A stretch of DNA of 21,594 nucleotides from Phycisphaerae bacterium (GTDB lineage Bacteria; Planctomycetota; Phycisphaerae; Sedimentisphaerales; SG8-4), in contig JAUVYQ010000029.1 of NCBI GenBank assembly GCA_030603035.1, forward strand, positions 1-21,594, read 5' to 3'. This document shows, one piece after another, positions 14,205-20,989 of the stretch (within the stretch, counting starts at the first letter, position 1; every line of letters starts with the position of its first letter). The notes beneath the pieces were generated by a model. That model made no database searches, was not told the origin of the DNA, and saw nothing but the letters and a program-made list of their open reading frames with translations. The position numbers were made by a program, and so were the translations under genes.

Positions 14205-15167
14205 ATGGCGCATAAATTCATTAACGAAGTCGGGCCGGGAGAGACAATCGATGATGTTTATATGGTAGCAGACCCGATTTTGCGAAGCACAACGCGAGGC
14301 GATTTGTATATAGCAATGTTCCTTTCAGACAAGACCGGGCAAATGAACGGGCGAATGTGGCAGGCAACGGAAACGGTTTATCAAGCGCTGCCGAAGCCGG
14401 GCTTTGTCCATATACAGGGAAGAAGCGAGCTTTATCAAAACAAGCTGCAAATCATCGTAAATAACGTCAGCGTCGTCGATGCAAAGGACGTTCGCATTGA
14501 GGATTTTCTGGCGCGAACGGACAAGGACACCGACCAGATGTTCGAGGAGGTAAAAAAGATTGTAGGCCGAATAAAAAATCCTCAGCTAAAGGCGCTGGTC
14601 GGAGAATTCCTGACTGATGCCGGGCTGATGGAGAAATTCCGTAATGCACCAGGCGGGGTGAAATTGCATCATAATTATCTCGGCGGGTTGCTGGAGCATA
14701 CCCATAATATGCTGCGAGTAGCTGTTTCGATACTGCCGTTGTACGAACAAGTGCAGTCTGATTTGGTCCTTGCCGGGATTTTTCTTCACGATATCGGCAA
14801 GACCGAAGAGCTGTCGTACGATATGGCCTTTTCATATACGGATTCAGGCCAATTGATAGGGCATGTCGTGCAAAGCTTACTTATGGTAAACGAAAAAGTT
14901 GCTGTGCTGAAGGCCAGGGGAACACAGATTGATAAGCCGATTTTGGATTCTCTTGGACACATTATTCTGTCTCACCACGGTCAATATGACTTCGGCTCGC
15001 CGAAGCTGCCGGCGATGGCCGAGGCCTTTATGGTTTATTATATCGACGATTTGGATGCCAAGGTGAGCCAGGTAACGGCGGCGATTGACAGCGAGCTGAG
15101 CGATTCAAGCTGGACTGCCTGGAAAAACGCTCTGCAGACCCGGCTTTACAGAAAGCGTATCGAATAA
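14205..15167 (+). CDS. OB-fold/HD-domain 3'-5' exoribonuclease, YhaM-like
   Basis: A 320-residue cytoplasmic protein. Residues about 12-90 form an OB-fold (GDLYIAMFLSDKTGQMNGRMW, GFVHIQGRSELYQNKLQIIV). After it comes an HD phosphohydrolase domain with H155/H156 and H165/H167 (LHHNYLGGLLEHTHNML), the H195-D196 pair (FLHDIGKTEEL), H220, H257/H258 (SHHGQYDFGSP) and D281-D282. This order matches YhaM/CBF1 proteins, which degrade RNA and sometimes ssDNA 3' to 5' with divalent metal. The ATG at 14205 has GGAG 7 nt upstream; the ATG 12 nt earlier overlaps that site and is less likely. Divergent from proS. Confidence 0.9.
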   Translation: MAHKFINEVGPGETIDDVYMVADPILRSTTRGDLYIAMFLSDKTGQMNGRMWQATETVYQALPKPGFVHIQGRSELYQNKLQIIVNNVSVVDAKDVRIEDFLARTDKDTDQMFEEVKKIVGRIKNPQLKALVGEFLTDAGLMEKFRNAPGGVKLHHNYLGGLLEHTHNMLRVAVSILPLYEQVQSDLVLAGIFLHDIGKTEELSYDMAFSYTDSGQLIGHVVQSLLMVNEKVAVLKARGTQIDKPILDSLGHIILSHHGQYDFGSPKLPAMAEAFMVYYIDDLDAKVSQVTAAIDSELSDSSWTAWKNALQTRLYRKRIE

Positions 15168-15221
15168 AAACGGTTTTTTACAGAATCTATTCTGTGCAAT
15201 TAATAATCAGGAGGTGAAACT

Positions 15222-15917
15222 ATGAATCGTCCAAAGATTTTCTCGATGGCTCTAGTTGCTATTCTGCTCGGAACGCTGGCGTATGCTTCTAAAATCCAGC
15301 GACTGGAGTTGGCAAAGTTACCTGCTCGTGCCGAGGTTATAGCCTTGGCAAAGGTACTGAGGGTGGAGGAAAAATCATTAGACTCTCGAGTGCCTGCACC
15401 ATATGACGAAGTCACCATAATGGTGGCATCTGTGCTAAAGGGAAGTATCAAACAAGGTGAGATTAAAGTTATTTTACAGCCTCGGGGTTTAAAAGGTTTT
15501 GATCCCGTGCTTAAGGTCGGAGATATTGGTGTCTTCTTCCTCCGAGAGGTTAGCGAATCAGAAGCAAAGCTGGCATATTGGGGCAGTGTTGCTGTCTTTC
15601 AAAAACTGAATTTCGCAGTCTCAGAGAAACCTAAAGAGCAACAGCTCCGGGAGAATCACACTGACTGGATAAGCGAATGCATGAAGTGTATTCAATTTAT
15701 TAAGCCAGGGGCGACTCGCGGCGAACTTCTTGAGGTGTTCACGACCGAAGGAGGTATCTCTACCAGGTTGTGGAGAAGGTATGTTTATAGACAGTGCCCA
15801 TACATCAAGGTGGACGTTGAATTCAAAGCGGTAGATGATGACAAGTGGACCGAGAAGCCCGGGGATATAATCACTAAAATTTCCAAGCCATTCTTAGAAT
15901 GGTCCATTATAGATTAG
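15222..15917 (+). CDS. Secreted protein of unknown function
   Basis: 231 residues with a clear signal peptide (MNRPKIFSMALVAILLGTLAYA, cleavage likely before SK). The exported part has a strand-rich segment (YDEVTIMVASVLKGSIKQGEIKVI), DPVLKVGDIGVFFLRE, and a region with a C-x-x-C pair (ECMKCIQF). The first half resembles proteins that report adhesion or OB-like extracellular folds (KVLKGxxKxGxxI...V...GDxxxFFL), but I cannot name the family. An excellent ribosome binding site (AGGAGGTGAAACT) precedes the ATG. It lies 54 bp after the YhaM-like gene and may be cotranscribed with it. Confidence 0.7.
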   Translation: MNRPKIFSMALVAILLGTLAYASKIQRLELAKLPARAEVIALAKVLRVEEKSLDSRVPAPYDEVTIMVASVLKGSIKQGEIKVILQPRGLKGFDPVLKVGDIGVFFLREVSESEAKLAYWGSVAVFQKLNFAVSEKPKEQQLRENHTDWISECMKCIQFIKPGATRGELLEVFTTEGGISTRLWRRYVYRQCPYIKVDVEFKAVDDDKWTEKPGDIITKISKPFLEWSIID

Positions 15918-15996
15918 AAGCCACATAATCGCGTGATTTAGTGGTATGTTGCCTAACTATGCGCTGCTCGTGCCGAGGTAAAGCTATGAAGTCAGT

Positions 15997-16042
15997 CCGG
16001 CTGGGCTACCCCCCGAAGGAATTGGCCCAGCCGGGTCGTTTT
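15997..16042 (+). terminator. Intrinsic terminator after the secreted-protein gene (possibly part of a riboswitch-like leader)
   Basis: CCGGCTGGGC (15997-16006) pairs perfectly with GCCCAGCCGG (16025-16034), a 10-bp GC-rich stem with an 18-nt loop, followed by GTCGTTTTTC. It lies 80 bp after the stop at 15917. The sequence just before it (AAAGCTATGAAGTC, then GGCTGGGCTACC) faintly resembles the 3' half of a cyclic di-GMP-I aptamer, whose last strand often overlaps a terminator stem. The P2 hairpin is not recognisable, so terminator is the safer call. Confidence 0.55.
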
Positions 16043-16212
16043 TCATAACTCAATTCTGCGTTGCACGGCTTTGTCCGCCGTGCTGTTGATACGTATCGAC
16101 TATCCTGAAGCGAATTAGCTATGTTTTTGTCGCAACTGTGACAACGGTATGTCACACCTTGTGAAAAAATCCACAAATCAAGCGGGAATATTGCGATTCT
16201 CGTCTCTCGTTT

Positions 16213-16240
16213 AACGAACAACGAGCAACGAGCAACGAAA
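16213..16240 (+). repeat. Four AACGAGC-type heptamers
   Basis: AACGAAC, AACGAGC, AACGAGC, AACGAAA in register, ending 7 bp before the stop of the leftward gene. Same 7-nt period as the CGTATNN arrays but a different sequence. Confidence 0.7.
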
Positions 16241-16247
16241 TATGGGA

Positions 16248-17075
16248 TTAGATGCTCTGCGTAGGGTCTCGTTTGAGGACGATGCCGGAAAATCGCCAGA
16301 TTTTCTCGAACTGCTCGTGGGACATCAAAGTTCTGCCGAAAACGGGGTCGGCGATGGTAACCATTCGGTCCGAGACTTCAAGGACGGTGACGCAGTGGTC
16401 CGACAGAAATGCGTCCCTTACCACAGCTAACGTAATGCCTGCATTTCTGAGTTGAGCAATCGAATCGAAGTGACGGTACCGGCATTTCAGGCCGTCAGCG
16501 CCATAGCGATTCTGAAGCGCTGTACGGAGGCAAGCGGGAAGCGTGCCGGCTACTGGGCTTGAGTGAGAAAGCACAGCTATTTCTCCCTCGCTGGCGGACA
16601 GGCCCAATTTCCCAAGAGCCGTTACTGCCGCAGCAGGGCCACAGGTATAAGCTGTAGTCTGAAAGCAAAGGCCGTTGGAATTAACAGTTGTCTTAAGATT
16701 CGAGAGCTCGTTCTTAATCAAAGCCGGCACAAGAAAAGGCAAAATCGAAAACCACGTTACAACCACAACCATCAAGACGCCGATTATGAGCCTCTCGCAT
16801 TTGCGAGGCAGACGCGAGAGCGGGGTGGTCAAGCCCATTGTAACGGCTAAAGCTAAAATGACGAATCTTACCCGTCCTGCTGTAATCCACGAGAACGGCG
16901 GCACAAATGGCAGGGCATTATTGTACCTGGCCAGCACCAGCATCGCGATGAGCAGAGAGGGGAGAAAATAGCCCAACGTCCAGTAGGGCTTTCGAAGACC
17001 TGAAAACACCCTGCCAAGAAAAATACCTAACAGGGCTATCTGTATAACACCTATAGTTTCAAGCCACGGATTCAT
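16248..17075 (-). CDS. Membrane protein with C39-type cysteine peptidase domain
   Basis: 275 residues. The first 125 hold four hydrophobic segments (roughly 5-25, 33-50, 68-88, 95-120). The C-terminal domain has the C39 peptidase pattern: oxyanion Q139 and catalytic C145 in CFQTTAYTCGPAAAVTALGKLG, H227 in SDHCVTVLEV, and D243 in IADPVFG, with GTLP downstream of the Cys as in the family. C39 domains usually remove double-glycine leaders from exported peptides, most often fused to ABC exporters; here there is no ABC module and no peptide gene next door. Start chosen at ATG 17075, which has GGAAGG about 8 nt upstream; a GTG 9 nt earlier is possible. It stands alone, with long gene-free flanks. 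Confidence 0.75.
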   Translation of the reverse strand: MNPWLETIGVIQIALLGIFLGRVFSGLRKPYWTLGYFLPSLLIAMLVLARYNNALPFVPPFSWITAGRVRFVILALAVTMGLTTPLSRLPRKCERLIIGVLMVVVVTWFSILPFLVPALIKNELSNLKTTVNSNGLCFQTTAYTCGPAAAVTALGKLGLSASEGEIAVLSHSSPVAGTLPACLRTALQNRYGADGLKCRYRHFDSIAQLRNAGITLAVVRDAFLSDHCVTVLEVSDRMVTIADPVFGRTLMSHEQFEKIWRFSGIVLKRDPTQSI

Positions 17076-17084
17076 CTGCACCAC

Positions 17085-17614
17085 CTTCCCCCGAACTACA
17101 CTTTTTGCGTATAGATATTGTACCAGATTAAGATTCAGGAATCAAGAGAATTCGATGAGCTGAAAACAAAACGGTGAAATGGACCGTCCAACCATCATTC
17201 ATCCAGCCCATTCGATGGGCTTGGATTCATCGTCCTATAATTTACTCGATTACAACTTGACAGCTCATTAAGTTGGTAATGGAAGGCTGTGGTTTTAGCA
17301 GAAAGCAGGTGAGAATGTTTTTCTTTTTACTTCAGCTTTTCCCCGCTTGAAACCGTAATCGTAACCGTTCACGGGGTAATATGTTGAATTTTGGCCGTTT
17401 TTCGTCATTGCGAGGAGCGAAGCGCTGAAAGTCCGGCCCCTGGACGGAACGAAGCAATCTCTATCTTCCGCCGATAGGCGTCCTCCGAAAGGAGTCCCAA
17501 GGACTGCGGAGAGCGTTTGAGATTGCCACGGCCTTTGAAAAAGGCCTCGCAATGACACAGAAACGCAATTTATACCCCCTGAACGGTTACGCGCAAGTTT
17601 GGTGCAAATTGGAA
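17085..17614. other. Gene-free region dominated by repeat elements
   Basis: About 530 bp without a gene between the leftward C39-like gene and xseA. It contains a hairpin at 17201-17226 (AGCCCAT-TCG-ATGGGCT core) and the composite palindromic element 17360-17591. An 87-codon leftward frame across 17295-17558 is only a translation of the repeats. Confidence 0.6.
17360..17591. repeat. Composite palindromic (MITE-like) element
   Basis: The outer inverted repeat pairs CGTAACCGTTCACGGGGTA (17360-17378) with its complement at 17573-17591, 18 of 19 bases matching. Inside, GTCATTGCGAGG (17404-17415) pairs perfectly with CCTCGCAATGAC (17545-17556), and GCAATCTC (17454-17461) is opposed to GAGATTGC (17519-17526). 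The 58-bp block 17404-17461 recurs in murD. No transposase is encoded. Confidence 0.75.
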
Positions 17615-17654
17615 ATTGATGGGCGGGGCCTTTGGGCTTATAATTACCGTCGAG

Positions 17655-18935
17655 ATGCGAAACAGAGCTAAAATATATACGGTCAGCCAGGTCAATGCGC
17701 TAATCAAAGTAGTGCTCGAAGAGAGTCTGCCTCCGCGATTGATAGTGCGGGGCGAAATAAGCGGCTGGAAACACCACGCAAGCGGGCACTGTTATTTTTC
17801 GCTAAAAGACGAAAGCGGAATACTGCCGTGCGTTATGTGGGCGAGCAAGTTCAGAAATGTCAAGTTTTTGCCTGAGGACGGAATGGCGGTACTGGCAACA
17901 GGTCATATCGATGTTTATACAGTTGGGGGTAAGTATCAGCTTTATGTCGATAAGCTGGAGCCGGAAGGTGTTGGCGCGCTGCAGTTGGCTTTCGAACAAA
18001 TGTATAAACGGCTCAAAGCGGAAGGGCTGTTTGAGGAAAAATACAAAAAGCTGCTGCCGCCGTATCCGGAAAGAATCGGGATATTGACCAGCGAATCGGG
18101 GGCGGCGGTGCACGATATAAAAGACAGCATTCACAACCGCTGGCCGTGCACCAGATTGTTTCTCTATCCGGTGCCAGTCCAGGGTGAAGGAGCGGCGGAG
18201 AAAATCGCAGCGGCCCTTAGAGATGTGAACAGGCGCAACAAGGAGCTTAAACTCGATATTTTGATTGTCGGGCGGGGCGGCGGGTCGCTGGAAGATTTGT
18301 GGGCCTTCAATGAAGAAGTTTTAGCCAGGGCGATTTTCAATTCGAAAATACCTGTCATAAGTGCGGTCGGTCACGAGGTTGACACCACAGTCGCCGATTT
18401 GGTTGCCGACGCCGGGGCATCGACGCCGACAAAAGCCGGTGTTGTCGCAGTTCCGGATATGCAGGAAGTCTTGGAGCATATTGACAATCTCAAAAAAAGG
18501 TTGGGGTCCCAGCTCAAGTTCCTCATCTACAGCGCGGAACAACAATCTGATGAGCTGTGCATCAGACTGGAAAGTTTAGTAAAACAATTGCTGGCCGAGG
18601 CACGTGCAAAGCTGCACGCTGCTTTCCAGCAGATTGTAAAGATTGAGCCGCATTGGCTCTTGGGAAGGAAAACGGTCGATGTAAATAATTTGAAAAATCG
18701 GGCAAATGCAGCAATAAGGGCAATCATTAACAAAGCTCGGATGCAGCTTACAGCGAAGGAGAATCTGTTGGCCGGCTTGAACCCAAAATCGGTTTTGCAG
18801 CGGGGATACAGTATCACCTCCAACAAAAAGACCGGCCTGCTAATAAAATCTTCAGAGGATGTTAAAATCGGAGATTTATTAATTACCGAGCTTGCAGAGA
18901 AAAATTTGATTGAAAGTAAGGTAACAAAAAAGTAA
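17655..18935 (+). CDS. xseA: Exodeoxyribonuclease VII large subunit
   Basis: Catalytic subunit of ExoVII, which degrades single-stranded DNA from both ends to oligonucleotides. About 426 residues: OB-fold at 20-105 (IVRGEISGWKHHASGHCYFSLKD), then the catalytic domain with LPPYPERIGILTSESGAA (134-151), ILIVGRGGGSLEDLWAFNEE (202-221), the GHEVD motif (239-243) and ASTPTKAG (255-262), then a long coiled-coil (about 270-390) that binds the small subunits, ending LQRGYSI. The start is uncertain: ATG 17655 gives the usual distance to TVSQVN, whereas ATG 17619 would add 12 residues. Neither has a strong ribosome binding site. xseB follows after a repeat-filled gap of about 210 bp instead of the usual tight coupling. 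Confidence 0.94.
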   Translation: MRNRAKIYTVSQVNALIKVVLEESLPPRLIVRGEISGWKHHASGHCYFSLKDESGILPCVMWASKFRNVKFLPEDGMAVLATGHIDVYTVGGKYQLYVDKLEPEGVGALQLAFEQMYKRLKAEGLFEEKYKKLLPPYPERIGILTSESGAAVHDIKDSIHNRWPCTRLFLYPVPVQGEGAAEKIAAALRDVNRRNKELKLDILIVGRGGGSLEDLWAFNEEVLARAIFNSKIPVISAVGHEVDTTVADLVADAGASTPTKAGVVAVPDMQEVLEHIDNLKKRLGSQLKFLIYSAEQQSDELCIRLESLVKQLLAEARAKLHAAFQQIVKIEPHWLLGRKTVDVNNLKNRANAAIRAIINKARMQLTAKENLLAGLNPKSVLQRGYSITSNKKTGLLIKSSEDVKIGDLLITELAEKNLIESKVTKK

Positions 18936-18944
18936 AAAGAATTA

Positions 18945-19130
18945 AGCCACAGATGAACACAGATTGACACAGATTAAATAAAAGGAAAAAGGAAAAAAGA
19001 AAAAGCCACAGAGGTCACATAGGGAAATGAAAAATAATATATCTCAAAGAACGATTTAATATTCTCTCTGTGTTCTCTGTGCTCTCTGTGGCTAAAAAAC
19101 AAGAAATATAAATCTGTGAAATTTGTGGCT
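18945..19130. repeat. Nested CACAGA palindromes between xseA and xseB
   Basis: Inner pair: AGCCACAGAG (19004-19013) with CTCTGTGGCT (19084-19093), perfect over 10 bp. Outer pair: AGCCACAGAT (18945-18954) with ATTTGTGGCT (19121-19130), 9 of 10. Direct copies of CACAGAT and of TCTCTGTG surround them. The element would separate xseA from xseB on the mRNA. Confidence 0.75.
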
Positions 19131-19148
19131 AAAAATAAAAAGGATAAA

Positions 19149-19397
19149 ATGATGGCGGAAAAAAAGCAAAAAAATGATATCGGCAAATTGGGCTTTGAAG
19201 AGGCAATTAAGGAGCTTGGCAGTATCGTCGGCAGGATAGAGCAGGGCCAAATTCCATTGCAGGACAGTCTCAAGCAGTATGAAAGAGGGATGGCCCTGAT
19301 TAAGCATTGTCGGGCAATATTAGAAAAAGCCGAGAAACGGATTGAGAAGATAACAGAGCCAGACGAAAAATCTCAAAAACGCACGGACAGCGAATAG
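19149..19397 (+). CDS. xseB: Exodeoxyribonuclease VII small subunit
   Basis: 82 residues, normal for XseB. Core LGFEEAIKELGSIVGRIEQGQIPLQDSLKQYERGMALIKHCRAILEKAEKRIEKI forms the two-helix structure that packs on the XseA coiled-coil and is needed for ExoVII activity. Start at ATG 19149 (or the adjacent ATG at 19152), preceded by AAGGAT; an upstream GTG at 19116 would read through repeat DNA. The last 20 codons, the stop and 57 bp beyond are duplicated 1426 bp downstream, next to tRNA-Leu, with one mismatch in 119 bp. Confidence 0.92.
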   Translation: MMAEKKQKNDIGKLGFEEAIKELGSIVGRIEQGQIPLQDSLKQYERGMALIKHCRAILEKAEKRIEKITEPDEKSQKRTDSE

Positions 19398-19454
19398 GAG
19401 AAAGCGAAAAACGCAATACGATATACGCAATACGCAATACGATATGCGAGCGTG
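19336..19454 (+). repeat. 119-bp direct repeat, copy 1 (xseB tail, heptamers, first 9 nt of tRNA-Leu)
   Basis: Identical to 20762-20880 except for one base (A at 19399, G at 20825). It covers the last 20 codons of xseB, its stop, the heptamer array 19407-19448 and GCGAGCGTG, which are the first nine bases of the tRNA-Leu gene in copy 2. Confidence 0.95.
19407..19448 (-). repeat. Heptamer array (minus-strand CGTATNN) within direct repeat copy 1
   Basis: On the plus strand: AAAAACG, CAATACG, ATATACG, CAATACG, CAATACG, ATATGCG in 7-nt register. The matching array in copy 2 is at 20833-20874. Confidence 0.85.
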
Positions 19455-19531
19455 ACGGGCAGGATTTAGGGCGGAGCAAGCGTTGGGTGTATTGGCCAAT
19501 ATCAGGAGGTTTTTTTGAAAGGGATGGAGAA

Positions 19532-20719
19532 ATGGAAAAGAAAAATTTAGTAGTTTGGGTGATAGGGGCAGTGCTGACAGTTGCCGGGGTTTCTAAGGGT
19601 GTTAACGCAGATGCCGGGCCTGAAATTATTGCCGGCCCATATCTGCAACATGTAACACAGACCAGTATGACCATCATGTGGGAAACGGCTCAGCCATGCA
19701 CATCTGCGGTCGAATACGGTGAAGCCGAGTGGGTGAAGAAAGGCCAACCTGTACCGTTGAAAAACCTCATCGAGGAAGATGAAAAGAAAACGATCCATGA
19801 GCTCGTCCTGAAGGGACTGAAGGTTCAGACCAACTATTTGTATCGTGTCAGTTCTGTGGACGATGATGCCGCAAAGGTGGCATCAGAGATATATACCTTT
19901 CAGACGGCTGTGCGCAAGGACTCGCCCTTTGCATTTGTTGTAATAGGTGATAACCGCACGTACCCGGAGCGATTTGCAAAAATCATCGCACGGGCCTGGG
20001 CGGAGCGTCCCAATTTTATGCTGAACGTGGGCGATGTGGTAACTGATGGGAACGTCAAGGAGCAATGGCTTGATGAGTATTTAAGGCCTGCGGCCGAGTT
20101 GATGAGGCGGGTGCCGACCTACGTAGCCATCGGCAACCATGAGAGGGATGCGGATTGGTACTACAAATACGTTTCATATCCCAAGCCGGAAAACTATTAT
20201 TCATTCGACTACGGCAATGCACATTTTGCGATTATTGATAGTAACAAAGACCTCTCGCCAAATAGTGAACAGTACAAGTGGCTGAAAAAGGACCTGGCCA
20301 GGTCCAAAGCACGCTGGAAATTTGTGCTCCATCACCATCCGCCGTATAGTTCTGATGAGAACGATTACGGCGATACCTATAGAGGTAAATCCAGGTTGGG
20401 AGATATGAATGTAAGGCAGTTGGTGCCGCTTTATGAAAAATACAAGGTAGACATTGTTTGGTATGGCCACATCCACGACTATGAGCGGACCTGGCCTATC
20501 AGAAATGGCAAAGTTGACCGGAAGAGGGGGGTAATCTACATCCAGACAGGCGGCGGTGGAGCGGAACTTGAAGACTTCGCTCCCACCCGCAGTTGGTTCA
20601 CTGCGAAGGTGTTGCGTAATTGGCAGTATTGCCTTGTTGCCGTTCACGAGGAAACTTTGCGAATGATGGCCTATGATATTGATGGCCGGATGTACGACTA
20701 TCTGGAGCTGAAAAAATAG
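19532..20719 (+). CDS. Secreted purple-acid-phosphatase-like metallophosphoesterase
   Basis: 395 residues with a signal peptide (NLVVWVIGAVLTVAGV core, cleavage near VNA-DA). Residues 30-128 form the fibronectin-like N-terminal domain of purple acid phosphatases (GPYLQHVTQTSMTIMWET, YRV, YTFQT). The calcineurin-like catalytic domain has all metal motifs: GD 139-140, GD 167-168 (NVGDVVTDG), GNHE 201-204, HHH 267-269 (FVLHHHPPYS) and GHIHDYER 312-319. It probably releases phosphate from organic esters in the periplasm or outside. ATG 19532 is the first start before the signal peptide. A strong AGGAGG at 19504-19509 instead serves an out-of-frame TTG. The gene lies entirely between the two 119-bp direct repeats, so it appears to be a recent insertion between xseB and tRNA-Leu. 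Confidence 0.9.
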   Translation: MEKKNLVVWVIGAVLTVAGVSKGVNADAGPEIIAGPYLQHVTQTSMTIMWETAQPCTSAVEYGEAEWVKKGQPVPLKNLIEEDEKKTIHELVLKGLKVQTNYLYRVSSVDDDAAKVASEIYTFQTAVRKDSPFAFVVIGDNRTYPERFAKIIARAWAERPNFMLNVGDVVTDGNVKEQWLDEYLRPAAELMRRVPTYVAIGNHERDADWYYKYVSYPKPENYYSFDYGNAHFAIIDSNKDLSPNSEQYKWLKKDLARSKARWKFVLHHHPPYSSDENDYGDTYRGKSRLGDMNVRQLVPLYEKYKVDIVWYGHIHDYERTWPIRNGKVDRKRGVIYIQTGGGGAELEDFAPTRSWFTAKVLRNWQYCLVAVHEETLRMMAYDIDGRMYDYLELKK

Positions 20720-20761
20720 TCTGCGACAAAGGAAAAGAATTAATCGCAGAGAACGCAGAGG

Positions 20762-20880
20762 AACGGATTGAGAAGATAACAGAGCCAGACGAAAAATCTC
20801 AAAAACGCACGGACAGCGAATAGGGGAAAGCGAAAAACGCAATACGATATACGCAATACGCAATACGATATGCGAGCGTG
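20762..20880 (+). repeat. 119-bp direct repeat, copy 2 (displaced xseB tail, heptamers, 5' end of tRNA-Leu)
   Basis: 118 of 119 bases match copy 1. Bases 20762-20823 encode a headless copy of the last 20 residues of XseB plus its stop; 20872-20880 are the true first bases of tRNA-Leu. Confidence 0.95.
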
Positions 20881-20956
20881 GCGGAATTGGCAGACGCGCA
20901 AGGTTTAGGTCCTTGTGTCCATTATGGACGTGGAGGTTCGAATCCTCTCGCTCGCA
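20872..20956 (+). tRNA. tRNA-Leu (anticodon UAG)
   Basis: An 85-nt cloverleaf with a long variable arm. Acceptor GCGAGCG (20872-20878) pairs with CGCTCGC (20949-20955), discriminator A. The anticodon stem CAAGG/CCTTG encloses loop TTTAGGT with anticodon TAG at 20906-20908. The variable arm is the GTCCA/TGGAC stem, and the T arm contains GGTTCGAATCC. The CCA end is not encoded. It would read CUA and, by wobble, other CUN leucine codons. The direct repeat and its heptamers abut the 5' end exactly, so the tRNA promoter must lie within repeat or insert DNA. Confidence 0.97.
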
Positions 20957-20989
20957 GTTTTTATAAAGAGTTAGGAAAGGAAACAAGAG

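Larger units (their letters stand above)
15918..16247. other. Gene-free stretch with terminator-like hairpin and heptamers
   Basis: No gene is visible in 330 bp between a rightward and a leftward gene. It contains the hairpin at 15997-16034 and a heptamer array at 16213-16240. A 16-bp match (CTGCTCGTGCCGAGGT, 15964-15979) to the interior of the preceding gene (15322-15337) suggests a small duplicated fragment or coincidence. Confidence 0.55.

Noticed and set aside
15322..15979. 16-bp repeat CTGCTCGTGCCGAGGT inside and after the secreted-protein gene
   Set aside because: Only 16 bp with unrelated flanks; too short to separate from coincidence or a minor duplication.
18974..19273. Leftward frame containing SHREHREHRE
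   Set aside because: A translation of the CACAGA repeat family on the strand opposite xseB; no ribosome binding site or conserved features.
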